DNA of 64,000 nt from an uncultured Holdemania sp. (GTDB taxonomy: Bacteria > Bacillota_I > Bacilli_A > Erysipelotrichales > Erysipelotrichaceae), in assembly GCA_904395815.1 (NCBI GenBank), contig CAJFOC010000008.1:1-64000 (forward strand). Direction: 5' to 3'. This document shows, piece by piece, positions 42,496 to 51,561 of the stretch. Numbering within the stretch: the stretch's first letter is position 1; each line of letters opens with the position of its first letter. The position numbers and the translations under genes were made by a program. Below the pieces are notes generated by a model, which saw only the letters and a program-made list of their open reading frames with translations, made no database searches and was not told the origin of the DNA.

Positions 42496-44361
42496 TCATG
42501 AATGTGTTTCCGTTTGGGAATCAGCGGCCGGCTGCTGACGATGACGGTTGAAAATTTCCATGAATTCCTCACCGGTAATCGTTTCCTTCTGCAGCAGATA
42601 TTCCGCTTCCTCATGCAGCAGCTGCGCATTGTCCTGCAGAATGCGGGTCGCCTGCTGATGCGCGTTCTTGATGATGTCCATAACCTCTCTGTCGATCTGC
42701 GCCGCCGTCTCGTTGGAGCAGACCAGCGAAGCATCGCCGCTGAGGTAGCGGTTGTTGATCGTTTCCAGCGCGGTCATGCCAAACTGATCGCTCATGCCCA
42801 GCTGTGCGACCATGGCCCGCGCCAGCTTGGTTGCCTGTTCAATGTCGTTGGCAGCGCCGGAGGTGCAGACATTGAAAATCAGTTCCTCCGCGGCCCGGCC
42901 ACCGGTCAGCGTACAGATCTTTTCCAGGATCTCATCCTTGGTCATCAATACGCTTTCCTGCTCCGCAACCTGCATCGTGTAGCCCAATGAGCCGTTGGTA
43001 TGCGGAATGATGGTAATTTTGTGTACCGGCGCTGAATTTTTGGACACTGCCGCCACCAGCGCGTGACCGATTTCATGATAGGCAATGATCCGCTTTTCCT
43101 TTTCCGAAATGACCGCGCCTTTGCGTTCTTTTCCGGCGATGACGGTATCCACCGCTTCATCGAAGTCCCGCTGCAGCACCTTGTTATGACCGTGGCGTAC
43201 CGCCGCCAGCGCCGCCTCGTTGACGATATTGGCCAGCTCGGCGCCGGAAGCGCCGGAAGTCGCCAGAGCGATCGTCCGGTAATCGATCTGATCATCGACG
43301 ATGATATCCCGGGCATGAACCTTCAGAATATCCTCGCGGCCCTTCATATCCGGCAGCTCTACCGGAATGCGGCGATCAAACCGGCCTGGCCGTAACAGCG
43401 CCTTATCCAGCGATTCCGGCCGGTTGGTCGCCGCCAGAATGACGACGCCCTTGCTGCCGTCAAAGCCATCCATTTCCGCCAGCAGCTGATTCAGTGTCTG
43501 TTCCCGTTCATCGTTGCCGCCGATGCCATTGGCTGAATCACGTTTCTTGCCGATCGTATCGATCTCATCGATAAAGACAATGCACGGCGCTTTTTCCTGC
43601 GCCTGCTTGAACAGATCACGGACTCGCGCAGCACCCATGCCGACAAACATTTCCACGAATTCCGAACCGGAAATCGAGAAAAACGGCACGTTGGCTTCAC
43701 CGGCGACCGCCTTGGCCAGCAGCGTCTTGCCGGTACCCGGAGGCCCGACAAGCAGCGCTCCCTTCGGCATCTTCGCTCCCAGTTTCTTATATTTCTGCGG
43801 ATTGTGCAGAAAGTCGACGATCTCACTGAGCGCTTCCTTGGCTTCATCCTGTCCGGCGACATCCTTGAACGTCTTGCCGGTTTCCGCCGCGACGTAAACC
43901 TTGGCGCTGGATTTGCCGAAGGTCATCGTGTTGGCGCCCATCTTTTTCGTCAGCTGACGGGAGAACAGCTGCCCGACACCGATGATGATGAAAAGCGGAA
44001 TCAGCCATGTCAGAAGATCCAGCCAGAACGAATTCTGCTGCGGAATGGATGAAGTATAGTCCGCTCCGCTGTCTTCCAGCTTCTGCGACAAGGACGTGTC
44101 GTTAGGCAGAATGCCGGTAACGAAGACGTTGCGGTCGTTGTCCTTGACCGTGTACATGATCGTTCCGCTGCTGTTGTCAATTTCCACCTGATCGGCCTGC
44201 TGCTGTTCCAGTACGCTGATGAATTCGCTGTAGCTGACTTCCTGAATGCGCTGACTCTGAATCATCGGTGTGATGAACAGATTGAACGCAAACAGAATCA
44301 GCATCATGATGAAATAATAATAGATTAACGGTTTTTTCGGTTTGGTTGGGGTTGTTTTCAT
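42496..44361 (-). CDS. ftsH: ATP-dependent zinc metalloprotease FtsH
   Basis: FtsH degrades membrane and short-lived regulatory proteins. From the ATG at 44361 (behind AAAGGAGG) it has 621 residues: TM1 (about 13-32), an extracytoplasmic loop, TM2 (about 110-128), AAA+ Walker A '[13 protein letters not shown]', Walker B '[12 protein letters not shown]', the second region of homology with 'RPGRFDRR', and the protease HEIGH motif in '[12 protein letters not shown]'. The ATG overlaps the marR stop by 4 nt, so ftsH is coupled to a MarR regulator. That is uncommon for ftsH, which usually follows tilS/hpt. Confidence 0.97.
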   Translation of the reverse strand: MKTTPTKPKKPLIYYYFIMMLILFAFNLFITPMIQSQRIQEVSYSEFISVLEQQQADQVEIDNSSGTIMYTVKDNDRNVFVTGILPNDTSLSQKLEDSGADYTSSIPQQNSFWLDLLTWLIPLFIIIGVGQLFSRQLTKKMGANTMTFGKSSAKVYVAAETGKTFKDVAGQDEAKEALSEIVDFLHNPQKYKKLGAKMPKGALLVGPPGTGKTLLAKAVAGEANVPFFSISGSEFVEMFVGMGAARVRDLFKQAQEKAPCIVFIDEIDTIGKKRDSANGIGGNDEREQTLNQLLAEMDGFDGSKGVVILAATNRPESLDKALLRPGRFDRRIPVELPDMKGREDILKVHARDIIVDDQIDYRTIALATSGASGAELANIVNEAALAAVRHGHNKVLQRDFDEAVDTVIAGKERKGAVISEKEKRIIAYHEIGHALVAAVSKNSAPVHKITIIPHTNGSLGYTMQVAEQESVLMTKDEILEKICTLTGGRAAEELIFNVCTSGAANDIEQATKLARAMVAQLGMSDQFGMTALETINNRYLSGDASLVCSNETAAQIDREVMDIIKNAHQQATRILQDNAQLLHEEAEYLLQKETITGEEFMEIFNRHRQQPAADSQTETHS

Positions 44362-44786
44362 AAATCCTCCTTTCTCAGTATTTCCTCCAGTAATCTGAGA
44401 CTTTTGATCAGCTGATCCAGCTGCTGCTCCTGCAGCTGCTGAAACAACGTCCGCGGTTCCATCTGTTCCCCGCGCTGTTCGATCTGTTCCCGGGCCTGTG
44501 GACAAAGACAGATCCGTACCACCCGCTGATCTTCGCTGGATCGCTCGCGGCGTACGAAGCCATGCCGTTCCAGACGCTGGCAGATCGCGGAGAGATTGCT
44601 GAGCGACAGCCCGGTTCGCCCTGCCAGTTCACTGAGTTTCTGGTGATCCTGACGAAACAGCTCCGTCAGAATTCTTGCCTGCTGCCCCGTCAGTCCCAAG
44701 GGTTCGTACAGCAGGCTGAGCCTGCGCTGCAGCTGCATGTCGATCTCTCTTAAAAGACGGATCAGCTCCATTTTCTGCTCATGCAT
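44358..44786 (-). CDS. MarR-family transcriptional regulator, coupled to ftsH
   Basis: The 142 residues form a winged helix ('LTGQQARILTELFRQDHQKLSELAGRTGLSLSNLSAICQRLERHGFVRRERSSEDQRVVRI') with helical dimerisation ends. It overlaps ftsH by 4 nt (ATGA) and sits behind a perfect 11-bp inverted-repeat operator, so autorepression of the marR-ftsH unit is likely. The ligand is unknown. The MarR-FtsH pairing suggests that ftsH abundance answers to a small-molecule or oxidative signal. Confidence 0.94.
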   Translation of the reverse strand: MHEQKMELIRLLREIDMQLQRRLSLLYEPLGLTGQQARILTELFRQDHQKLSELAGRTGLSLSNLSAICQRLERHGFVRRERSSEDQRVVRICLCPQAREQIEQRGEQMEPRTLFQQLQEQQLDQLIKSLRLLEEILRKEDL

Positions 44787-44800
44787 AATTCCTCCTGCCG

Positions 44801-44826
44801 TTAATATTCAACGCATTGAATATTAA
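44801..44826. promoter_or_regulatory. Perfect inverted-repeat MarR operator
   Basis: TTAATATTCAA (44801-44811), CGCA, TTGAATATTAA (44816-44826): 11-bp perfect arms, 15 bp upstream of the marR ATG, overlapping the expected promoter/ribosome-site region. The next 200 bp (44827-45023) show nothing else I can name. Confidence 0.8.
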
Positions 44827-45023
44827 CGTATGAAAACAATATGCCTGAGATGATGAACTTGGGCAAGCGTCAGCGCGGTTTTCACATAAAATTCCAAAAT
44901 TCAGCGGACCGCACTCTTTTGCCCGCGGAAGCATTGTACCATTGTTGCGCCGTTTTTCCTATGCGGCAGCCCGGCTTTTATACATTCCAGCAAAATTGTT
45001 GGACAGAGCAGATTGCATTCCTG

Positions 45024-45052
45024 AAAAAAGGGGAGTCCCGCAATGACTCTCC
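45024..45052 (-). terminator. Intrinsic terminator after the permease remnant
   Basis: GGGGAGTC (45030-45037) pairs with GACTCTCC (45045-45052), one mismatch, then T6 on the minus strand. Confidence 0.7.
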
Positions 45053-45076
45053 TTCCGCACTTTAAAACACAGAACG

Positions 45077-45304
45077 CTATTCATAGCGCAGCGCATCGAT
45101 CGGATTCAGCCGGGCTGCCTTGTTGGCTGGATAATATCCGAAGAAAATGCCGATGGTCATGCTGAAGCCCACCGCCAGCACCGCGGCGCCGATCACTGCC
45201 GCTTTCTTTTTGGTTACTGTGAATCGGAAGAAAGGATTTCTGACAGAAGGGATTTTCAGTTTCATCATTCCACACTCGCTTTCCGCTGTCTCTGACCTGT
45301 TCAT
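45077..45304 (-). pseudogene. C-terminal remnant of a MacB/FtsX-type ABC permease
   Basis: This 75-codon frame ends '[25 protein letters not shown]', the canonical tail of MacB-family permeases, preceded by one TM helix ('[16 protein letters not shown]'). The other three TM helices and the large extracytoplasmic domain of the family (normally about 400-640 residues) are missing. There is no convincing ribosome site before the methionines. I read it as a decayed gene end left behind with its terminator. A made single-TM peptide is possible but unsupported. Confidence 0.75.
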
Positions 45305-45353
45305 TGTGACAGAACTGTGTGAATGAACTTTGAACGGAATTTGATCGCAAGCT

Positions 45354-45454
45354 GAATCTTAAGCTCTTCTTTTTTTAAGATTCAAAGACTTTTTTTTCGA
45401 TGACGAATGACAAATTCTGTCTTTTATTCAGCTTTCAAATAGTGTAAACTATTT
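45354..45454. promoter_or_regulatory. Two inverted repeats upstream of the GGDEF gene
   Basis: GAATCTTAA (45354-45362) with TTAAGATTC (45375-45383) form 9-bp perfect arms. AAATAGT-GTAA-ACTATTT (45437-45454) forms 7-bp perfect arms and lies 33 bp before the ATG. The second looks like an operator over the promoter. Confidence 0.5.
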
Positions 45455-45486
45455 TTATAAAATCTCATCTTGAAAGGAGCCCCTTT

Positions 45487-47712
45487 ATGAATCTGTCGCC
45501 GCGCTTTCCCGCTGACCAGCTCAGCCGTCTGATCGAGATTCTGTTTGTCCGTCAGAATCTGCAGGAAGCCGAAATCCTGTTGCAGAATCAGATCCGCTGG
45601 TGCTTTCTGCAGCCGGGAGTGTTTGCCGAAGGGCGGGATGCGGCCATACGACAAATGCAGCAGTTCTATCAGGGGCATCCGCTCTTTTTTCATCATTCCC
45701 CCATCATCGCAACGCCGTTGTCCTCACAACAGATCGTCCTGTCCTGTGAATTGTGGATGACGCCGGATCAAACTCGGGAAATTTCCTGCTGGTCTTTGAT
45801 CGCGGTGATGGATCGGCCAAGCCGGCAGTTCAGCTGTGTACACATCACCATCCATTCGCCTCTGATCGGTTCACCGCGGCAGGAATTGGCGTTCATCTGC
45901 GCACAACAGGATGAATCATTGACACTTTGCCAGGTAAACGAACCGTTTCTGCAGCTGATCGGTATGAGCCGTGATGAACTGAACGACAGAGGCGGCAATC
46001 TGATCCAGCTGACGGATGCCCGCGATACGCAGCAGCTGATTTTGGAAATCCAAAAGCTGAGCGAAGGTCATCCGCGTGAGTTTCAGATTCGTCTTCTTCC
46101 CCATGATGGCAAGCCAGTTTGGGTTCTGGTACAGGCTTTTCTGCCGGTGCAAAATTCAGCGTCCTCTTTGTTCTGCTGTACGATGGTGAACATCACGGCC
46201 TCCCGTCAGAATGAAGAAGAACTGCGGCTCAGTCTGCACAATTATCAGCAGCTGATCACGCAGGGACAGGATATTCTGTTTGAATGGGACATTGTCCATG
46301 ATCGCTGGTCTTTTTCCGAGCTTTTTCATAAACGGCTGGGCTATGCCCCACTCAATCAGGCCGTACCGGATGAACTGGTTAAAAATCACCGCATCACACA
46401 GGACAGTGCCGAAACACTCCGGCGTCTGCTGCAGAAAATCCGGCAGGGCGCGCTACTGGCAGAAGATGAACTGAAACTGCTGGATGCAGACAACAACCCG
46501 GTCTGGTTCCGGATGCGAGTCGCGGCTCAGCTGAGTGAGCAGGGCCAGCCCCTTCGGGCGGTTGGTGTTCTGGCCGATATCGATGAAGAAAAGAAAACCT
46601 CTCAGCGCTGGATTGAAAAAGCCTCTATGGATGCGCTGACCCGTTTCTATAATAAGGAAACCACACAGTCTCTGATTGAGCTGTGGCTCAAGGAGAACCC
46701 AAAGGCCGAGTGCGCGCTGATGATCGTGGATATCGACGATTTCAAACAGGTCAATGACAGTCTCGGACATCTGTATGGCGACGCCTTCCTGGTAGAAATA
46801 GCCTCGCGGATTCGCCGGCATTTTCGCCGCGACGACATCCTTGGGCGGGTTGGCGGCGATGAATTCGTCATCTTTATGAAGAACACCGCCTCTCAGGATC
46901 TCATTCAGCGCAAAACCGCTCAGGTGCTCGAAGCCTTCCGCACGCTGGAAACTCAAAGCGAGAAGCTGCCGTCGGTTTCCTGCAGCATCGGAGTAGCGAT
47001 CAATCCCAAAGGCAACACTGCCTATTCACCGTTGTTTGAAAAGGCAGATCTCGCTCTGTATTCCGCCAAAAGTCAGGGCAAAAACCGGATGGTCCTGTAT
47101 TCTTCCGTCACCGATATCGAAAAGCTGGGGATTCATTACTCACCATCGAATTCCGCCGTCAGCGCGCCGATCGAAAGCTGTCAGAATCTCGCTCAGAACC
47201 TGCGGCTGATCACGTACGCTTTTCAGACACTCTATCGCGGTACGCAAGCCGAAGAAGCGATCATGACAGTACTGGAACTGCTGGGCAGGCAGCTGGATGT
47301 GTGCCGCGTCTATGTGTTTGAAAACAGTGAGGACAACGCCAGCTGCAGCAACACCTACGAATGGTGTGCTCCCGGAATTGCGCCGCAGAAAGATCAGCTC
47401 CAGGATTTGAAATGGCTATGGGATCCGCAGCGCGATTATCAGCGTTATTTCAACGATCAGGGCATCTTCTACTGCCGCAGTACCGACGACCTTCACGATG
47501 ATCTGGGGCGGTTTCTGACCCGCCTGGGGATTCAGTCCGTTCTGCAATGCGCTATTTTGGACCGGGGAGAATTCCGGGGATTCATCGGGTTTGACGAATG
47601 CCGTGAAAAACGGTTCTGGGATCAGGGAGAGATCGATCTTCTGCAGCTGATCGCCGGACTGGTCAGCGTCTTTCTGCTGAAGCAGCGAGCGGAAGAAAAG
47701 CGCCGCGGATAA
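45487..47712 (+). CDS. PAS-PAS-GGDEF-GAF diguanylate cyclase
   Basis: The 741-residue cytosolic protein has an N-terminal 1-120 domain resembling a SnoaL/NTF2-like fold, two PAS-like regions (about 145-245 and 250-370), a GGDEF domain with intact GGDEF at 456-460 ('ILGRVGGDEFVIFM') and an upstream RRDD (RxxD I-site), then a C-terminal GAF-like domain (about 575-730). It should make c-di-GMP with product inhibition, under control of small-molecule or redox sensing. AAAGGAG sets the ATG. No EAL/HD-GYP partner is in the window. Confidence 0.93.
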   Translation: MNLSPRFPADQLSRLIEILFVRQNLQEAEILLQNQIRWCFLQPGVFAEGRDAAIRQMQQFYQGHPLFFHHSPIIATPLSSQQIVLSCELWMTPDQTREISCWSLIAVMDRPSRQFSCVHITIHSPLIGSPRQELAFICAQQDESLTLCQVNEPFLQLIGMSRDELNDRGGNLIQLTDARDTQQLILEIQKLSEGHPREFQIRLLPHDGKPVWVLVQAFLPVQNSASSLFCCTMVNITASRQNEEELRLSLHNYQQLITQGQDILFEWDIVHDRWSFSELFHKRLGYAPLNQAVPDELVKNHRITQDSAETLRRLLQKIRQGALLAEDELKLLDADNNPVWFRMRVAAQLSEQGQPLRAVGVLADIDEEKKTSQRWIEKASMDALTRFYNKETTQSLIELWLKENPKAECALMIVDIDDFKQVNDSLGHLYGDAFLVEIASRIRRHFRRDDILGRVGGDEFVIFMKNTASQDLIQRKTAQVLEAFRTLETQSEKLPSVSCSIGVAINPKGNTAYSPLFEKADLALYSAKSQGKNRMVLYSSVTDIEKLGIHYSPSNSAVSAPIESCQNLAQNLRLITYAFQTLYRGTQAEEAIMTVLELLGRQLDVCRVYVFENSEDNASCSNTYEWCAPGIAPQKDQLQDLKWLWDPQRDYQRYFNDQGIFYCRSTDDLHDDLGRFLTRLGIQSVLQCAILDRGEFRGFIGFDECREKRFWDQGEIDLLQLIAGLVSVFLLKQRAEEKRRG

Positions 47713-47732
47713 AGTGGAAGATCAGAACAAAA

Positions 47733-47785
47733 CAAAAAATGTGCGGGATACGGAATGAATTATCCATATCCGCGCACATTTTTTT
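47733..47785. terminator. Bidirectional terminator between the GGDEF and S10 peptidase genes
   Basis: A long imperfect stem has outer arms AAAATGTGCG and CGCACATTTT, with A and T tracts outside. It ends directly at the S10 stop codon. Confidence 0.8.
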
Positions 47786-49195
47786 CTAGTCCAGCGCCGA
47801 GGTAAAGAAACGACGCATATCCTGAGCCAGCAGACGAGCGCTTTCCTCTCCCAGATAGGCCATATGACCGGATGGATATTCGCCAACCGTCACCCGGCTC
47901 TGATCCAGATTGGAATGCGTTGCCAGATAGCGGGCGTTGCCGGCTGTGGTCGCCAGATCATACAGACCGCTGGCAAAGAAAACCTTCAGTTTCGGATTGC
48001 GGCGCATCGCCCCGGCCAGCGCGTCTGCCGGTGACGTCTTGAATTTGCGGTTCCAGCTTTCGTTGACATCGAAGACCAGCCCCTTGCTGGTACGGTCGAA
48101 GGTGATGTTGAGTTCCTGACGAAGAAGACCAAAGGCGGCCTGAAACGCCGGGGTATAGCGGCCCATCGCCGGATCGTCCGCGATGACGTTGGCTGTTTTC
48201 AGACATGGATCATCAGGCCAGGTGTAGCGCGCGTCATAAAAGCCAACCGCCAGTCCCTGATCTTCCAAAAGACGGTGCGCGAAATCTTTCATTAAGTCGA
48301 TGCGCAGCCGGTGTGAAATCCAGAAACTCTCCCGGATCCCGGTAAAGTACTCCAGCTTCCTGGCGATGTCCTGTTTTCTTTGCGCGCTCAGCGCGTCGCC
48401 CGCAAACAGCGCCGTGAGATAGTCGTGCGAGGCAAACTCATACGCCTGTTCGATAAACGTCGCCTGATCCGGCTTGTTTTGCGGATGATGGTAATGATGC
48501 GTCGCCGCCATTGTGATCAGATTCACCGCCGAGGATTCCGCCGGCAGCGGCGCATAAAACGTACTGCCCAACAGCATCACCGCGCTGACGGAAACGCCCA
48601 GAATGTCCGGCCGATGCGCTCCGGCTCCCAGCAATTCCCCCGCCAGAAGCGCTGACCGGCCTGTACCGTAGCTCTCCCCGGCCAGAAAGACCGGGCTGTT
48701 GCGGCGGCCATACCGGTTCAGCCACTGTTCGATAAACAGCGCCAGCGCCGCGACATCGCCATCCGTGTCATAGAATTCCCTGCGGGCTTTTTCCTGAAAC
48801 AGCCGTGAAAGACCGGTGCCCACCAGATCCACGATCACGATGTCGCACAGATCCAGCAGACAGTGCGGATTGTCCTGCAGCTCAAAAGGCGGAACGGTCG
48901 GCAGATGGATTTCATCTTCCAGTCTGATTCGGCGCGGTCCAAACAATCCGGCGTGCAGCCACAGACTGGAACTGCCCGGGCCGCCGTTGTAGGCAAACAA
49001 CACCGGCCGTGTCGAGGCGTCCTGCACATCGCTGCGGAAATAAGCATAGGAAAAGATCGTCGCCGTCGGTTCTCCCTGCTCATCCACAAAGAAATTGTCC
49101 TCGCAGACCGTATGATACGGTATGGTCTGTCCCCGCAGCTGGAAAGAACCGCTGGATTCAAAACGTGATTTTTCTCTGGATTCACTGATCCACAT
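47786..49195 (-). CDS. Peptidase S10 (serine carboxypeptidase-like)
   Basis: The 469 residues have the S10 oxyanion 'NGGPGSSSLW', the catalytic serine in 'GESYGTGR' (S175), and an Asp (D413, 'GLYDLATT') and His (H444, 'SGHMAYL') in the expected order. S10 enzymes remove C-terminal amino acids at acidic pH and are mostly eukaryotic or secreted. This one has no signal peptide, so it is predicted cytosolic. The ATG at 49195 follows GGGGGG by 7 nt; a GTG five codons upstream overlaps that site. Confidence 0.92.
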   Translation of the reverse strand: MWISESREKSRFESSGSFQLRGQTIPYHTVCEDNFFVDEQGEPTATIFSYAYFRSDVQDASTRPVLFAYNGGPGSSSLWLHAGLFGPRRIRLEDEIHLPTVPPFELQDNPHCLLDLCDIVIVDLVGTGLSRLFQEKARREFYDTDGDVAALALFIEQWLNRYGRRNSPVFLAGESYGTGRSALLAGELLGAGAHRPDILGVSVSAVMLLGSTFYAPLPAESSAVNLITMAATHHYHHPQNKPDQATFIEQAYEFASHDYLTALFAGDALSAQRKQDIARKLEYFTGIRESFWISHRLRIDLMKDFAHRLLEDQGLAVGFYDARYTWPDDPCLKTANVIADDPAMGRYTPAFQAAFGLLRQELNITFDRTSKGLVFDVNESWNRKFKTSPADALAGAMRRNPKLKVFFASGLYDLATTAGNARYLATHSNLDQSRVTVGEYPSGHMAYLGEESARLLAQDMRRFFTSALD

Positions 49196-49284
49196 GAGTA
49201 TTCCCCCCACTTTCTGTTTTGTTCAGTATACACCAAATCGTCCGAAAAAGAAAAGACGCCCTTCTTAAAGAACGTCTTTGTTGC

Positions 49285-51213
49285 TTAGCGTACGATCGTG
49301 CCGACCGGCAAATGACTGATGGTGACGACTTCGAGCTGATCTTCGCTCATGCCGGCCAGAATCATACCCTGCGACAGCACGCCGCGCAGCTTGGCTGCGG
49401 CCAGATTGGTGACGACCACGACCTTGCGGCCGATCATTTCTTCCGGCTTCACGCTGCCGGCAATCCCGCTGACGATCTGCCGCGGCTGCTGTTCGCCGAC
49501 ATCGATCTGCGATACCAGCAGTTTGTCCGCCTTCGGATGTTTCTCACAGGCAATGACCTGTCCAACCTTCATCTCAATGCGGGAGAAATCTTCGATCGTG
49601 ATCTGCGGTTTGGCTTTTTCCGCTGGCCTGGTTTCTTCTTTTTTCGGCTGATCGGCCTCGATCTGTTCCAGCATCAGCTTTTCATCAATGCGGGCAAACA
49701 GGATCTGCGGCTTCTCAATGATGCGCAGGTTCTCTTCCAGCGAACCGAAAGCCAGGGCTGAGGCATAGCTGCGCTGACAGGTCTGCAGCTGATCGAGAAT
49801 GCGCTGGGAGGTCTGCGGCAGAAAGCTCTGCAGCAGAATGGCCGCAATGCGGATCCCTTCCAGAAGATGATACAGCACGGTTGCCAGACGCTCCTGTTTC
49901 TGAGGATCCTTGCCCAGCGCCCATGGCATCGTCTCGTCGATGTATTTGTTGCACCGCCGAAGCAGCGTGAAGATCTCATCGATCGCATCCGCCACCCGCA
50001 GCTCATCCATTTTCGCGCGGACTCGCTGCGGCGTCATCTGAATGAGCTGAATCAGCTCCTCATCCACCGGCTCGCGCACCTGCGGATTGCGCACCACGCC
50101 GTTGAAATACTTGTTGGTCATCGACAGCGTCCGGTTGACGAGATTGCCGAGGATGTTGGCCAGATCGGAATTGATCCGCTCGATCATCAGTTCATAGGTT
50201 ACCGTGCCATCCTGGGCAAACGGAATTTCATGCAGCATGATATAGCGCACCGCATCCACGCCGAAGTAACGGACCAGATCATCCGCATACATCACGTTGC
50301 CCTTGGATTTGGACATTTTGCCATCGCCAACCAATAGCCACGGGTGACCGAACACCTGTTTCGGTAACGGCAGATCCAGCGCCATCAGCATGATCGGCCA
50401 GTAAATCGTATGGAAACGCAGAATGTCCTTGCCGATCAGATGGACATCGGCCGGCCAGTAACGCTTGAATTTTTCGTCGTGATGACCATCGGCGTCATAC
50501 CCCAGACCGGTGATGTAGTTGGTCAGCGCGTCGATCCAGACATAGACGACATGCTTCGGATCAAAATCCACCGGTACGCCCCAGGAAAAGGAAGTCCGCG
50601 AAACGCACAGATCCTGTAATCCCGGCTTGATAAAGTTGTTGATCATCTCGTTTTTGCGGGATTCCGGCTGAATGAATTCCGGATGTTCTTCGATATGCTT
50701 CAGCAGCCGGTCGGCATACTTGCTCATGCGGAAGAAATACGCTTCCTCCTTCGCCTTTTCCACCGGCGCGCCGCAATCCGGACATTTGCCGTCCACCAGC
50801 TGGCTTTCGGTGTAAAACGATTCGCACGGCTTGCAATACCAGCCCTCATATTCTGACTTGTAAATATCTCCCTGCTCATACAGGCGACGGAAAATTTTCT
50901 GCACCTGCTTTTGATGATAGGGATCCGTGGTTCTGACGAAGTTGTCGTACGAGGTGTCCATCAAATCCCAGATCTGGCGGATCTGCGAAGCGACGGTATC
51001 GACAAACTGCTGCGGCTCAACCCCGGCCGCCTTCGCCTTGTCCTCAATTTTCTGGCCGTGTTCATCCGTACCGGTCTGAAAGAACACATCGTACCCCAGC
51101 ATCCGCTTGTAGCGGGCAACGCTGTCCGCCAGCACGATTTCATAGGTGTTGCCGATATGCGGCTTGCCTGAGGTATAGGCAATCGCCGTAGTAATGTAAT
51201 ATTTCTCGTTCAT
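49285..51213 (-). CDS. metG: Methionyl-tRNA synthetase
   Basis: The 642-residue class I synthetase has the 'AYTSGKPHIGN' HIGH-like motif, the zinc knuckle 'CKPCESFYTESQLVDGKCPDCG', KMSKS ('DGKMSKSKGN') and the C-terminal tRNA-binding (EMAP-like) domain ('RIEMKVGQVIACEKHPKADKLL'). It charges tRNA-Met for initiation and elongation. A Met-specific T-box leader precedes it (51242-51462), so uncharged tRNA-Met turns it on. Confidence 0.97.
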   Translation of the reverse strand: MNEKYYITTAIAYTSGKPHIGNTYEIVLADSVARYKRMLGYDVFFQTGTDEHGQKIEDKAKAAGVEPQQFVDTVASQIRQIWDLMDTSYDNFVRTTDPYHQKQVQKIFRRLYEQGDIYKSEYEGWYCKPCESFYTESQLVDGKCPDCGAPVEKAKEEAYFFRMSKYADRLLKHIEEHPEFIQPESRKNEMINNFIKPGLQDLCVSRTSFSWGVPVDFDPKHVVYVWIDALTNYITGLGYDADGHHDEKFKRYWPADVHLIGKDILRFHTIYWPIMLMALDLPLPKQVFGHPWLLVGDGKMSKSKGNVMYADDLVRYFGVDAVRYIMLHEIPFAQDGTVTYELMIERINSDLANILGNLVNRTLSMTNKYFNGVVRNPQVREPVDEELIQLIQMTPQRVRAKMDELRVADAIDEIFTLLRRCNKYIDETMPWALGKDPQKQERLATVLYHLLEGIRIAAILLQSFLPQTSQRILDQLQTCQRSYASALAFGSLEENLRIIEKPQILFARIDEKLMLEQIEADQPKKEETRPAEKAKPQITIEDFSRIEMKVGQVIACEKHPKADKLLVSQIDVGEQQPRQIVSGIAGSVKPEEMIGRKVVVVTNLAAAKLRGVLSQGMILAGMSEDQLEVVTISHLPVGTIVR

Positions 51214-51241
51214 CGCTTTTCCTCCTTCTGAATGCTTCCAT

Positions 51242-51462
51242 AAAAAAACGTCCTGTTTAAGGACGCTGATCGCGCGGTACCACCTTACTTCATATCTTCC
51301 GATATGCGCTTGCTTCTTAACGCGAAGTCACGTCTTGCCTTACTGCACTTCAGGCAACCGGTTCCAAGTCCATGTTCTCCCTGACCCTTCACTCCCGCTT
51401 GCACCTGACCGGGCTCTCTGCCGCTGAAAATCCAGGGATACTCTTCTCTTCTTTACCTTTAC
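51242..51462 (-). promoter_or_regulatory. T-box leader with Met specifier, controlling metG
   Basis: On the minus strand the leader has the AGAGAG...GGTGCAAGCGGG Stem I opening, a specifier region with GAACATGGAC (codon ATG), and the T-box AAGGTGGTACCGCG (51273-51286). It ends in a terminator stem (CGTCCT 51249-51254 with AGGACG 51260-51265 and T7 at 51242-51248). Uncharged tRNA-Met should stabilise the antiterminator. Confidence 0.92.
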
Positions 51463-51466
51463 AGTA

Positions 51467-51496
51467 ATTATAAGGGGTGAAAACGCCGATGTAAAG
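51467..51496 (-). promoter_or_regulatory. Promoter of the metG T-box transcript
   Basis: Minus-strand TTTACA (51491-51496) and a perfect TATAAT (51467-51472) with an 18-bp spacer, just upstream of the T-box. Confidence 0.65.
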
Positions 51497-51561
51497 CGCA
51501 GACCGGCGCAATCTTCGCTTTTTGCCCGAAGGCGCAGGCCCTCACGGGAAAGCCGTTCAGA

